This document shows positions 34,604 to 43,368 of a DNA stretch of 64,000 bases, in pieces. The notes below the pieces were generated by a model. The model was not told where the DNA came from. It saw only the letters and a program-made list of their open reading frames with translations, and did not search any database. Location: assembly GCA_964387025.1 (NCBI GenBank), contig CAYLUZ010000001.1, positions 310,001 through 374,000 of the forward strand, written 5' to 3'. A program made the position numbers and the translations under genes. The first letter of the stretch is position 1. Every line of letters starts with the position of its first letter. This DNA is from PNON01 sp964387025. Lineage in GTDB: Bacteria > Chloroflexota > Anaerolineae > Anaerolineales > Anaerolineaceae.

Positions 34604-35710
34604 ATGAAATCAACTGTAACTATCCTTAGAACTACCCCGCAAACCATTCTGGCAGATTTCCAGCGGCTCTTTGAATTATCAGGAGCATCCAAAGTCATGG
34701 ATAACCGGCTGACGACAATCCTTAAAGATAATATCACCTGGCACTTTCCAATGCCCGGAGCGAATACAACTCCCTGGCAGTTGGAAGGATCCATCCTTGC
34801 TTTACGCAAGGCAGGTTTCAATGACCTGGTTTGCGTTCAGAATCAGACCGTGGTGACCAATGCCTTCAAAGGGGAAGATCTAAACGGTTATGTCCCGATC
34901 TTCCGCCATTACAATTTACCTGTGCGTTACAATTTCCGCAAAGAAGATATGCAATGGGTGGACTATAAACCCAAAGCCAAAATGCTGGCCCTGGACCATA
35001 TCTACCCGGAAGGCATTCAGATTCCGGATTTCTTTTTGGGCAAGAATATTGTCCACTTACCCACGATCAAAACCCACATGTACACCACCACCACGGGAGC
35101 CATGAAGAATGCTTTCGGTGGACTGCTGAGCAAATACCGCCACTACACCCACACCTGGATCCATGAAACTTTAGTAGACTTGCTGGTAATCCAGAAGGAA
35201 ATTCATCCCAGTATTTTTGCAGTGATGGACGGCACAACGGCGGGTGATGGAGCCGGTCCGCGGATGATCCGCCCGATCAGCAAGAATATCGTTCTGGCTT
35301 CATCTGACCAGGTGGCGATCGATGCGGTGGCAGCCCGAATGATGGGCTTTGACCCGCTCGGAATTAAATATATCCGTTTGGCGCATGAACAAAAATTAGG
35401 CTGCGGCGATCCAAACGAGATCGATATCATTGGTGACATTGATGCCGCCCAGGAAAACTGGGGTTTCCACGTTGGACATAACTCGCATAGTTTTCTGGCA
35501 TGGCTGGCCTGGTATGGGCCGACACGCTTCCTGCAGAAGGCCATTTTCCGCACACCTCTTGCAGTGATACCCACCATTATTGGTGAGATCGAACAGGATT
35601 ATATGTTCTGGCCGTTAAAATACCGAAGAATTGCCGCCAACTGGCAACGAACGACTGATTGGGGAGAATTGTTTAACACATATCAACGAAAAGGTTATCT
35701 AGGTGAATGA
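34604..35710 (+). CDS. DUF362 family protein
   Basis: A 368-residue protein of the DUF362 family. The characteristic block is KNIVHLPTIKTHMYTTTTGAMKNAFGG, followed by a DGTTAGDGAGP segment and VAIDAVAARMMGFDP. Many DUF362 proteins carry ferredoxin domains, but this one does not. Its stop overlaps the next ORF (ATGA), and the following three genes (CrtI-like flavoprotein, GNAT, flavodoxin-like) run in the same direction with overlaps, which suggests a four-gene redox operon. The biochemical role of the family is not established. Confidence 0.85.
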   Translation: MKSTVTILRTTPQTILADFQRLFELSGASKVMDNRLTTILKDNITWHFPMPGANTTPWQLEGSILALRKAGFNDLVCVQNQTVVTNAFKGEDLNGYVPIFRHYNLPVRYNFRKEDMQWVDYKPKAKMLALDHIYPEGIQIPDFFLGKNIVHLPTIKTHMYTTTTGAMKNAFGGLLSKYRHYTHTWIHETLVDLLVIQKEIHPSIFAVMDGTTAGDGAGPRMIRPISKNIVLASSDQVAIDAVAARMMGFDPLGIKYIRLAHEQKLGCGDPNEIDIIGDIDAAQENWGFHVGHNSHSFLAWLAWYGPTRFLQKAIFRTPLAVIPTIIGEIEQDYMFWPLKYRRIAANWQRTTDWGELFNTYQRKGYLGE

Positions 35711-35721
35711 AAGGGACTCAC

Positions 35722-37212
35722 ATGGAATCTTCGAATAATAAAACCATGCTTATCATCGGGGCTGGGATTGCCGGTTTATCGATGGGTGTCTATGCCCAAT
35801 TAAATGGGTATACCAGCCGGATCCATGAAATGCACACCCAACCGGGCGGTTTAATGACTTCCTGGAAACGAAAAGGTTATACCATAGATGGCTGCATTCA
35901 CTGGTTAACAGGTTCGAGCAAGGAATACGATTATTACCACTATTGGGAAGAAATAGGCTTGATCCAGGGGCGGGAGATTTTTAACCCGGAAATATTCACG
36001 GTTGTAGAAGGACATAACGGAGAGATATTAAATCTATATTGCGATGCCAACCGATTGGAGCAGCACTTAATGGAACTGGCGCCGGAAGATAAAAAGGTAA
36101 TCCATGAGATGTGCAGCACCATCCGGGCTTTTACCAAGTGGAATCCAGGTATCGAGGGCAATCTAGGGGATACCATGAAATCGATTATCCCGATGGCTTC
36201 TGTCATGCCGGCTTTGATCAAGTGGGGGAAGTTGACGATGAAAGAGTTTGCCAAACGCTTTCAAAACTCATTCCTGCGTGAGACATTCTCTACTTTGTGG
36301 TTCCCGGATATCTCAATGGTAGGCTTGTTAATGACACTTGCGATGTTGCATCGTAAAGCTGCCGGTTACCCGATGGGCGGATCTCTCCCTATGGCTGAAG
36401 CAGTTGAAAAACGATACCTGGATCTGGGCGGGCAGATCAATTACAACGCCAGGGTCGACAAGATACTGGTGGAAAATGGTAAAGCAGTTGGCATCCGGTT
36501 GGAAGATGGATCTGAAGAACGATCGGATATGGTCATTTCTGCAGCAGATGGCCGGGCTACCATTTTCAATATGCTGGATGGTAATTATGTGGATGAAAAA
36601 ATAACTGATCTGTATAACAACGGCAAGCCATTCCCTTCGCTACTCTTCATCGGATTGGGAGTTAAAAAGGAGATTCCCGAGTATTTTGGATTGACCTCCG
36701 GACTCACGTTTCCCTTGAAGGATTCATTTGTAGCCGGCGGAGAGGTGGTTGATAAACTTGAAGTGATGATCTATAACTTTGATCCATCCATGGCACCAGC
36801 CGGAAAGACAGCTTTAACAGTTATGTTTCCCACCAGCTATACCTACTGGAAGGAGTTATCGGCTGACCGTGAGAAATACGATACCGAGAAGAAAGAGGTG
36901 GCAATGAACGTCATCCGCGGCTTATCCACCCGCTTCCCGGGGTTGGAAGCCGATGTTGAAATGGCGGATGTCGCCACGCCGCTGACTTTTGAGCGTTACA
37001 CCGGCAATTACCAGGGTAACTTCGAAGGCTGGCTGCCGACACCGCAGGCAATGATGAAACCCATCTCCAAAACTTTACCCGGATTGGATAACTTCTACAT
37101 GGTGGGGCAGTGGGTACAGGCCGGCGGAGGACTGCCCAGCGGGGTGATGACCGCGCGTGAGGTCATGAAACGAATCTGCAAGCAGGATGGACGGGGTTTC
37201 AAAACGGTATAA
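35722..37212 (+). CDS. CrtI/phytoene-desaturase-like FAD oxidoreductase
   Basis: A 496-residue flavoprotein. The dinucleotide-binding motif is LIIGAGIAGLSMGVYAQLNG, with EMHTQPGGLMTSWKRKGY at the second FAD contact, and the C-terminus has the FAD/carotenoid desaturase pattern FYMVGQWVQAGGGLPSGVMT. This family includes phytoene desaturases, retinol saturases and related isoprenoid oxidoreductases. The second ATG (35722) is preferred because AAAGGGA precedes it; the first, at 35707, overlaps the DUF362 stop. No phytoene synthase is nearby, so carotenoid synthesis is not implied. Confidence 0.86.
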   Translation: MESSNNKTMLIIGAGIAGLSMGVYAQLNGYTSRIHEMHTQPGGLMTSWKRKGYTIDGCIHWLTGSSKEYDYYHYWEEIGLIQGREIFNPEIFTVVEGHNGEILNLYCDANRLEQHLMELAPEDKKVIHEMCSTIRAFTKWNPGIEGNLGDTMKSIIPMASVMPALIKWGKLTMKEFAKRFQNSFLRETFSTLWFPDISMVGLLMTLAMLHRKAAGYPMGGSLPMAEAVEKRYLDLGGQINYNARVDKILVENGKAVGIRLEDGSEERSDMVISAADGRATIFNMLDGNYVDEKITDLYNNGKPFPSLLFIGLGVKKEIPEYFGLTSGLTFPLKDSFVAGGEVVDKLEVMIYNFDPSMAPAGKTALTVMFPTSYTYWKELSADREKYDTEKKEVAMNVIRGLSTRFPGLEADVEMADVATPLTFERYTGNYQGNFEGWLPTPQAMMKPISKTLPGLDNFYMVGQWVQAGGGLPSGVMTAREVMKRICKQDGRGFKTV

Positions 37213-37225
37213 AGTTAGGGTAAGT

Positions 37226-37849
37226 ATGGGACAATTTACTATTCGAAAAGCTACAGCCGAAGATGTGGATCAACTGGCGGAAGTATCTGCCAGGGCATTC
37301 GAACATGATCCCCTCACCGATTGGCTGGTGGAAGACCTAAGCAACGCACTGCAGGCCGAACGGCAGATGTTCATGGCCGAATGGCGCATTTCGAAGCAAT
37401 ATGACCTGATCTTCACCGACTCCGACCGGCAAGGCGTGGCAGTTTGGAAACCGCCAGGAGCCAGCGTTACGATTGGCAACCGCATACGGCAGGTTTGGTC
37501 CATGATCGGTTCCATCAAGCTTTCCCGCCGGATGCTGGCAAAGATCCGTCTGTTCATTGATGTTGAAAAAGCCCGGCCGTCAGAGCCGCATTACTACCTT
37601 AGCCTGTTGGCTGTGGCTCCCGAAATGCAGGGAAAAGGGCTTGGAAGCGCACTAATGCAGCCAATACTTGATCTGTGTGAAAGGGAAGGCATCCCGGCTT
37701 ACCTGGAGACAGAGACCGAGTCAAATGTGGGATTTTATTCCAGAAAGGGCTTCACAATCCGCCAGGAGATCATCACCAGTGATGGCAAGTCAAAAGTGTG
37801 GACGATGTGGAGGAATGCAGACTGGATTAAATCAAGGGAGAATAAATGA
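37226..37849 (+). CDS. GNAT family N-acetyltransferase
   Basis: A 207-residue acetyltransferase. The acetyl-CoA motif A is LLAVAPEMQGKGLGSALMQ, followed by motif B (GFYSRKGF). It overlaps the end of the next gene by four bases and starts 13 bp after the flavoprotein stop; an upstream in-frame ATG lies inside the flavoprotein gene. Substrate unknown, probably an amine or amino group. Confidence 0.87.
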   Translation: MGQFTIRKATAEDVDQLAEVSARAFEHDPLTDWLVEDLSNALQAERQMFMAEWRISKQYDLIFTDSDRQGVAVWKPPGASVTIGNRIRQVWSMIGSIKLSRRMLAKIRLFIDVEKARPSEPHYYLSLLAVAPEMQGKGLGSALMQPILDLCEREGIPAYLETETESNVGFYSRKGFTIRQEIITSDGKSKVWTMWRNADWIKSRENK

Positions 37850-38394
37850 TGACTAATCATATCCTCGTAACCTATGCCAGCCGAACCGGGACAACCGCCG
37901 GGGTGGCGAATGAGATCACAAAAGTATTGTCTGAAAATGGCAGTCAGGTGGATGTGCTGCCGATGAAGGATGTAAAGGACCTGACAGGATATTCTTCAGT
38001 GGTTGTTGGCAGTGCCATCCAGGCTGCAAAATGGTTACCTGAAGCGGTGCGATTTATACAAACCCATCAAAGCACACTGAAAAGTGTGCCCGTTGCCATG
38101 TTTTCAGTCTGCATGACCCTCGCCATGCCGAATGGAGAGAATTACCGTCAGGGTGTAGCCGATTGGGTTCAACCAGTGCGGGGAATGGTCAACCCTGTTA
38201 GTGAAGGACTATTTGCCGGCGCATTGGATGTCAGCAAAGTACCAACATTAAGTGACCGGATCAAATTTAAAATGAGTGTGGCACTTGGTGTTTGGAAGGA
38301 AGGCGATCATCGTGATTGGAACGCCATCCGCACCTGGGCAGTGGAATTGCAGTCAGCTTTATTCGGAGATCGAAATAAGACATTAGTTCAGTAA
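37846..38394 (+). CDS. Flavodoxin-like protein (protoporphyrinogen-oxidase-type flavodoxin domain)
   Basis: A 182-residue protein. The FMN phosphate-binding loop is TYASRTGTTAGVANEI, followed by a VVVGSAIQAAKWLPEAVRF segment, which is the pattern of HemG/menaquinone-dependent flavodoxin_5 proteins. The last 30 residues (KEGDHRDWNAIRTWA) also fit this group. The ATG overlaps the GNAT stop (ATGA), so it is translationally coupled. A redox partner for the upstream flavoprotein is a reasonable inference. Confidence 0.85.
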   Translation: MMTNHILVTYASRTGTTAGVANEITKVLSENGSQVDVLPMKDVKDLTGYSSVVVGSAIQAAKWLPEAVRFIQTHQSTLKSVPVAMFSVCMTLAMPNGENYRQGVADWVQPVRGMVNPVSEGLFAGALDVSKVPTLSDRIKFKMSVALGVWKEGDHRDWNAIRTWAVELQSALFGDRNKTLVQ

Positions 38395-38496
38395 AATTCG
38401 TATTCCCGCGGAATAGGATCATTCGTTGGCAGGGAATTCCCCAAGCCGGTATTATTTTCATCTATTAGGTTAGGCTAAAGCCACCCAACCAATTCA

Positions 38497-40419
38497 CTAA
38501 TACTTTGATGAAGAATTAATACGTTTCTCTGCATTTGGTGCAGGTGAAATTCGGATGGAATGATTATGCCGTTCAGGTGTATGTTGATAGCGCAGGATCT
38601 GTTCCTTCTGATCAAGTTCCCATGTTCCGTCAGACACCTCCACCAGGCATCCATGCGGGTAGTGCAGATCTGGAATGAAGATCTCCGTTGATTCCATAAG
38701 TTTGTCAACGTGTTTGAATTCATACTCTAGAATGGATGTATCCATATTAAAAGTAAGTTGAGCGGGAATACCGACGGTCTTCCGTGGATAAGGACGGACA
38801 ACTGCCTTCATTGCCCGTCCGCCATCGTATGGTGATCCGTCAAACTTGCATTGGTCTCGTGAGAATATGGAAAAATCCTCATCATTCCATAGGTCGCCAT
38901 GCTCATTTGTATTATCTGATGTGTAATTCCAGAGGGTAAGGTTGGCCAGGTTACCCTCAAGGGCGGTCATGGTGGCATCCATGGCGCCTTCCTGCTTATT
39001 AAAATCCCCCGTTCGATATGCCCGTTTATGATTCAGATCAAACGGGATGCCTGTTTCGCCGATCAAAGTTGGAACTTCACCCATGCGATTCGTTGAATGC
39101 CTGATCGTATCAGCCACCTGGTCAGTGAAACAATTCTGCACGGCTTGTCTACCCAGAACAACTTTTATACTCCGGACATCCATGGTAAACCAATTTACAA
39201 AGCGTTTGGTAACTAAGGTGATGTCATCATACCAATGTGCCGCATGAACAGTATTGCCTGATTCTTCCTTTTCCCAGGATAATCCATTTTCTCCGGGAAC
39301 CCCTTCCACAAAAAAGATCGATTCTGTTGCCACTGACCGGATCTCTTGAATAAACCGATTTAAGAACGGTTTAAAGTAATCCCGGTAGAAATCCACTGGA
39401 TGCCCATTCACACTTGAAAAATACCGTGGTTGAAGTATGACAGGTGTTCCATTATTATCCAATCCCCAGACTTTATGCTGCCGCCAAACATCTTTTGCAC
39501 CATTTTGCCAGGCACTTTCGCGTCCGGGATTAAGCATCTTTTTACCGGTTCTGATAAACCCGGTGAGCCCCAGGTCAAATACATCCACTTTCTGCGGGAA
39601 GCCTGCTCCGGCAGCCATTGCCTGAAATACAGTGGGTGTTTCACCTTTTAATAATTTTACAGCTTCCAACCGTTTGGAAATATCCGGCAGGCCAACATAC
39701 CCCGGCGATGGTTCATTCAGGGTGTCGTAACCGACCACGTTTGGCAGATCCTTCAATTTATGGGCGACCTTTTTTATTGCATTAATATAATGACTTTGGA
39801 GAAATTCCTGGATCGGGATCCCTTCCACCATTAACTCGGGTGCGAAATCATTCCCGGCAAAGAATAAGGTGAACATGGTGGCAGCAGCCAGTTTATTGTT
39901 ATTGGTCGGCCACAACATCCTGGGATATGGATCACCACATTCCTGGTGTGTGAATGCTGCCCCGGTACTGTGCAGCCTGGAAATATCAAAACCAGCCGCC
40001 TCAAGTGTCCAACCCGGTGCACCATCACCTCCGGTAAATCGGCTCCAAACATCCTGGTGCGGGTCTATAAACAGGTCAATGCCATGTTCTGCAGCCTTAC
40101 TCACAATCGCATGGAGATAATCCAGGTATTCCTCGTCATAAATGCCCGGACCGGAGTGTTCTATTGCTTCCCAGGTAACAAGAAACCGCAGAAAGTTGAA
40201 ACCCCAATCCTTTAACCGGCTGAAATGTTCATTTGCTTCGATCAGTGGAAATGGTCGACCAACAAAGGAGACGTCCCGGTGATCATAGAATTTGTCCAAA
40301 TTCCAGGTCGCACCATTTGGAATCACGGGTACTTTTGAACTTCCCCCCAAGTTTACACCCCGCAGCAGGACCACGCGGCCAGATTCATCCTTAAAAAACG
40401 TTTGATCGGTATATATCAT
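38497..40419 (-). CDS. Glycoside hydrolase family 5 (endoglycoceramidase-like)
   Basis: A 640-residue cellulase-fold enzyme. The strand-4 general acid is in DTLNEPSPG and the strand-7 nucleophile in TLIGETGIPF; other GH5 signatures are LLRGVNLGG, FLRFLVTWEAIE and DPHQDVWSRF. The long C-terminal beta domain (RPYPRKTVGIPAQLTFN onwards) is usual for the endoglycoceramidase-like branch. No signal peptide is seen, so it is probably cytosolic, acting on imported glycosides. The ATG at 40419 is chosen. A TATAAT lies six bases upstream and a 19-bp palindrome just beyond it. Confidence 0.9.
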   Translation of the reverse strand: MIYTDQTFFKDESGRVVLLRGVNLGGSSKVPVIPNGATWNLDKFYDHRDVSFVGRPFPLIEANEHFSRLKDWGFNFLRFLVTWEAIEHSGPGIYDEEYLDYLHAIVSKAAEHGIDLFIDPHQDVWSRFTGGDGAPGWTLEAAGFDISRLHSTGAAFTHQECGDPYPRMLWPTNNNKLAAATMFTLFFAGNDFAPELMVEGIPIQEFLQSHYINAIKKVAHKLKDLPNVVGYDTLNEPSPGYVGLPDISKRLEAVKLLKGETPTVFQAMAAGAGFPQKVDVFDLGLTGFIRTGKKMLNPGRESAWQNGAKDVWRQHKVWGLDNNGTPVILQPRYFSSVNGHPVDFYRDYFKPFLNRFIQEIRSVATESIFFVEGVPGENGLSWEKEESGNTVHAAHWYDDITLVTKRFVNWFTMDVRSIKVVLGRQAVQNCFTDQVADTIRHSTNRMGEVPTLIGETGIPFDLNHKRAYRTGDFNKQEGAMDATMTALEGNLANLTLWNYTSDNTNEHGDLWNDEDFSIFSRDQCKFDGSPYDGGRAMKAVVRPYPRKTVGIPAQLTFNMDTSILEYEFKHVDKLMESTEIFIPDLHYPHGCLVEVSDGTWELDQKEQILRYQHTPERHNHSIRISPAPNAEKRINSSSKY

Positions 40420-40425
40420 GTCATC

Positions 40426-40431
40426 ATTATA
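40426..40431 (-). promoter_or_regulatory. -10 element of the GH5 gene
   Basis: A perfect TATAAT on the minus strand only six bases before the ATG at 40419, with no ribosome site between them; the mRNA would be leaderless. No -35 consensus is visible, and the palindrome at 40441-40481 occupies its place. Confidence 0.45.
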
Positions 40432-40440
40432 ATGGGAGTG

Positions 40441-40481
40441 TATAAAACACACCTCATTCATGGAATGAGGTGTGTTTTATA
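40441..40481. terminator. 19-bp perfect inverted repeat upstream of the GH5 gene
   Basis: TATAAAACACACCTCATTC (40441-40459), loop ATG, GAATGAGGTGTGTTTTATA (40463-40481). With A- and T-rich ends it can act as a terminator on either strand, in particular for the small membrane ORFs. Because it overlaps the -35 region of the GH5 gene it could instead be an operator. Confidence 0.6.
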
Positions 40482-40621
40482 CATCTAAGAAAAAGGTACA
40501 AATTTTGGAGCTCAATCACTCGATTTTATAAATTTGTTATTTTATTTAACTGCGTTGAGGATCCGCGGCAGTTAAATGCCATATCCTGCTGCCCAAAAAA
40601 AGTTCATGACCACCCACATCA

Positions 40622-40714
40622 CTACCGCAACCAATCAGCTTTAACCATGGTTCGAAAAGCCACAGCTAGGACCGACATCAAAATCGCTATTCCAAGGGCG
40701 ATCCACAGATACAT
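40622..40714 (-). CDS. Possible 30-residue membrane peptide
   Basis: A single hydrophobic helix (YLWIALGIAILMSVLAVAF) followed by a basic tail ending in WLR. It lies just downstream of the 59-residue two-helix gene. No clear ribosome site precedes the ATG at 40714, so it is tentative. Confidence 0.3.
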   Translation of the reverse strand: MYLWIALGIAILMSVLAVAFRTMVKADWLR

Positions 40715-40752
40715 TTGAGCGGTATTTTCAGGCCAACGAACCAGGTTTTGTT

Positions 40753-40932
40753 TTACACAAAAATTGCGATAAATCCGAAAATCAATCCACCGATGAGAAA
40801 ACTCGACATCGTTCCCGCAATCGAAAAATTTTTGGCGCTTTGCATGTATTTCACAGCTATTGCTTCCAGGATCATTGTGACTACAGTGATCGGAAGGATC
40901 AACGAGATCGATTTCATAAATTCACTTACCAT
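40753..40932 (-). CDS. 59-residue two-helix membrane protein
   Basis: Two membrane helices (SISLILPITVVTMILEAIAV and SSFLIGGLIFGFIAIFV) joined by a polar loop. The ATG at 40932 is well placed behind a GAGGAG ribosome site, which marks this as a real small gene. No family recognised. A tiny ORF follows it on the same strand. Confidence 0.6.
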   Translation of the reverse strand: MVSEFMKSISLILPITVVTMILEAIAVKYMQSAKNFSIAGTMSSFLIGGLIFGFIAIFV

Positions 40933-41053
40933 GGCTGTTCTCCTCAGTTTTATTTTAATCTTTCTATATGGATAGATCACTTATAAATTAATGATATTTT
41001 CGAAAATGCTTATTGAAATAAGTAGAAGATAAGTATATAATTTTGATGATTAT

Positions 41054-41070
41054 ATCCCCCTCAGGGGGAT
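41054..41070. promoter_or_regulatory. GC-rich palindrome upstream of the flavodoxin gene
   Basis: ATCCCCCT, a central C and AGGGGGAT: a perfect 17-bp palindrome within very AT-rich sequence in the gap before the flavodoxin gene. No T-run follows, so an operator is more likely than a terminator. The protein that would bind it is unknown. Confidence 0.4.
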
Positions 41071-41189
41071 GATGCAGGATATTTAATGGGCAATTCAGCC
41101 GGAATTTGATCAAAAAATTATGTCACATTTCCAAATAACAGAATTAGTAAAAGACGAATATAATTCAAGACAATTACGGAAGGGTAACT

Positions 41190-41657
41190 ATGAAAAGCCT
41201 CATCATATATGATTCGGTTTTTGGAAATACAGAAAAAATTGCCTGTGCTATTGGTGAAGCACTTGAATCGCAAGCACTTTCGGTCAATAAAGTCTCCCCC
41301 CGGGACATTCAAGGCCTTGATATGTTGATAGTTGGCTCACCAACCAGGGGATTCAGACCTACCAAAGCAATCAAAGAATTTGTCAGGCACTTACCCGAAA
41401 GAGGATTACAAAATGTCCAGGTTGCTGCTTTCGATACCCGGATCAGGATCACAGATGTGAACTCGGCATTTCTCACCTTTATGGTCAATATCTTTGGGTA
41501 TGCTGCGCAACCCATTGCCAATAGCCTCAAAGGAAAAGGTGGTAAACTGGCAGTTCACCCGGAAGGATTTTTTGTTGAAGACAGGGAAGGTCCATTATTT
41601 ATTGGCGAACTTGAGCGAGCTCAAGATTGGGCTAGAGCACTAATTTCCATTCATTAG
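41190..41657 (+). CDS. Flavodoxin
   Basis: A 155-residue FMN-binding electron carrier. The phosphate loop is IYDSVFGNTEKIACAIGEAL at the N-terminus, followed by the conserved MLIVGSPTRGFRPT segment of the second FMN-contacting loop. It precedes an Old Yellow Enzyme-type flavoprotein by 36 bp. The AGGGTAACT ribosome site is weak. It could be the reductant for that enzyme. Confidence 0.88.
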   Translation: MKSLIIYDSVFGNTEKIACAIGEALESQALSVNKVSPRDIQGLDMLIVGSPTRGFRPTKAIKEFVRHLPERGLQNVQVAAFDTRIRITDVNSAFLTFMVNIFGYAAQPIANSLKGKGGKLAVHPEGFFVEDREGPLFIGELERAQDWARALISIH

Positions 41658-41693
41658 TTTTTAGCCATTAGCTTCTTTTCACCAGGACACATC

Positions 41694-42773
41694 ATGACAC
41701 AATTATTCACTCCATATAAAATTGGCTCCATCTCAATTCCTAATCGATTGATTCGTTCAGCGACTGCGGAACGGATGGCTTCTGAGGATGGGACTCCACT
41801 ACCTTCGATGATCGAGTTGTATCGAAACCTGGCAGCAGGTGGGGCTGGATTGATCATCACCGGGCATTTCTATGTCCACCCAAATGGGAAAGCTCACCCG
41901 GAGATGACGGGAGTCTATTCTGATGATTTGATTCCCGGATTAATTCTCTTAAGTGAAGCAGTCCACCAGGAAGGTGGTCTGATCGCAGCTCAGATCAACC
42001 ATGGCGGGATGAATAGCAGTGACTGGAAAGATCCCATGGCACCATCAACGGTAAAGTTGGCTGGGATGGAACGCCCTGCCCGGGAAATGACCATCAATGA
42101 GATAGAAGAAACTATCCGGAATTTCGGACAGGCTGCGCGCAGGGTAAAAGAAGCCGGTTTCGATGGTGTACAGATACACTCTGCGCATGGATATTTGATC
42201 AGTGAATTTCTGTCTCCGATTACCAACCAACGAACGGACCATTGGGGTGGTGATTTCGACCGGAGGTTGAATTTCCTAAGGGAAGTCTACACAAGTGTAA
42301 GACAGAATGTGGGTCCTGATTTTCCGGTGTTAGTCAAGTTGGGGATGGAAGATTACCCCGAAAACGGATTGTCCGCGGCCGATGGCGCCTTAATAGCTTC
42401 CTATTTGGAAGCGATGGGAATGGATGCCATTGAGATCAGCAGTGGCATTGGTAAGCCGGGGGTGGGCTCGATCCATAAAGGAGTCCGTACCGAAGCTGAA
42501 GAAGCTTACTTTAGGCCGCTGGCAAAACTGGCCAGGCAGTCTACCCGATTACCACTTTCCCTGGTCGGAGGAATGCGCTCTAGAAATGTGATGGAATCTG
42601 TTTTAGCCTCGGGTGATGCTGATTTTATATCTATTTGCAGACCTCTAATCCGGGAACCTAACTTCCCTAATATGCTGAAAGCTGGAATTGTCGAAAGATC
42701 TGCTTGTTTATCGGCCAATAACTGCTGGGCGATCAATGCCGGTGATGGAATTGCCTGTAAATGTCCACGATAA
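41694..42773 (+). CDS. NADH:flavin oxidoreductase / Old Yellow Enzyme family
   Basis: A 359-residue TIM-barrel flavoenzyme. Signatures include the start LFTPYKIGSISIPNRLIRS, AAQINHGG, FGQAARRVKEAGFDGVQIHSAHGYL and ISEFLSPITNQRTDHWGG, the typical active-site His-x-x-Gly-Tyr and FMN motifs. It ends in a short Cys-containing tail (CLSANNCWAINAGDGIACKC) but lacks the C-terminal Rossmann and iron-sulphur domains of 2,4-dienoyl-CoA reductases. Substrate not assigned. Confidence 0.9.
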   Translation: MTQLFTPYKIGSISIPNRLIRSATAERMASEDGTPLPSMIELYRNLAAGGAGLIITGHFYVHPNGKAHPEMTGVYSDDLIPGLILLSEAVHQEGGLIAAQINHGGMNSSDWKDPMAPSTVKLAGMERPAREMTINEIEETIRNFGQAARRVKEAGFDGVQIHSAHGYLISEFLSPITNQRTDHWGGDFDRRLNFLREVYTSVRQNVGPDFPVLVKLGMEDYPENGLSAADGALIASYLEAMGMDAIEISSGIGKPGVGSIHKGVRTEAEEAYFRPLAKLARQSTRLPLSLVGGMRSRNVMESVLASGDADFISICRPLIREPNFPNMLKAGIVERSACLSANNCWAINAGDGIACKCPR

Positions 42774-42877
42774 TCCCGTCATAGTAAGTAAAAATTGAAA
42801 ATCGAGACATTGCAAGTTTATGCATTCATAGACTTCTGGCAATATCTCTATTCCAATTGTGATACACTATTTCCTTG

Positions 42878-43315
42878 ATGAGAGAAATTAAGAATAAATT
42901 ATATATCGCCTTTGGAACGGCCTTTGTGATCCTTGGAGTTATTGGAATATTTGTGCCGCTCATGCCTTCCACGATATTCCTGCTTATTGGAGCATCGTGC
43001 TATGCCCGCGGATCTCAACGCTTTTATACCTGGTTGATGAATAACCGTTGGTTGGGGGGTATGATCCGCGATTACCGGGAAGGGCGTGGAATCCCGCTGC
43101 GCCAAAAACTATTGACAATGATCATCTTGTGGATGACGATCGGGTCGAGTGCTTATTTCTTTATCGACTATCTTTGGGTAAAAATTTTATTGATCAGCAT
43201 TGCGGTAGGGGTTAGCCTTCACTTAATAATCTTGAAAACCAGGTCGCAGGCGACTATAAACAATTCATCGTTTCCCGGTGTAACCATACCTGAAACAGTA
43301 AAAGATCCGGATTAA
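42878..43315 (+). CDS. DUF454 (YbaN-like) membrane protein
   Basis: A 145-residue inner-membrane protein of the YbaN/DUF454 family. The conserved start is FGTAFVILGVIGIFVPLMPSTIFLL, then GSQRFYTWLMNN and GGMIRDYREGRGIPLRQK, followed by two further hydrophobic segments. The second codon of the possible TTG-ATG pair is taken as the start. Function unknown. Confidence 0.85.
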   Translation: MREIKNKLYIAFGTAFVILGVIGIFVPLMPSTIFLLIGASCYARGSQRFYTWLMNNRWLGGMIRDYREGRGIPLRQKLLTMIILWMTIGSSAYFFIDYLWVKILLISIAVGVSLHLIILKTRSQATINNSSFPGVTIPETVKDPD

Positions 43316-43368
43316 CCACGGTTTAATTCACTTAATAATGTTGTATTATTCCATTGGAATGGGTACTT

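Noticed and set aside
35722..37212. Carotenoid biosynthesis locus because of the CrtI-like flavoprotein.
   Set aside because: No phytoene synthase or cyclase is nearby, and the family also includes other isoprenoid and lipid oxidoreductases, so carotenoid synthesis is not supported.
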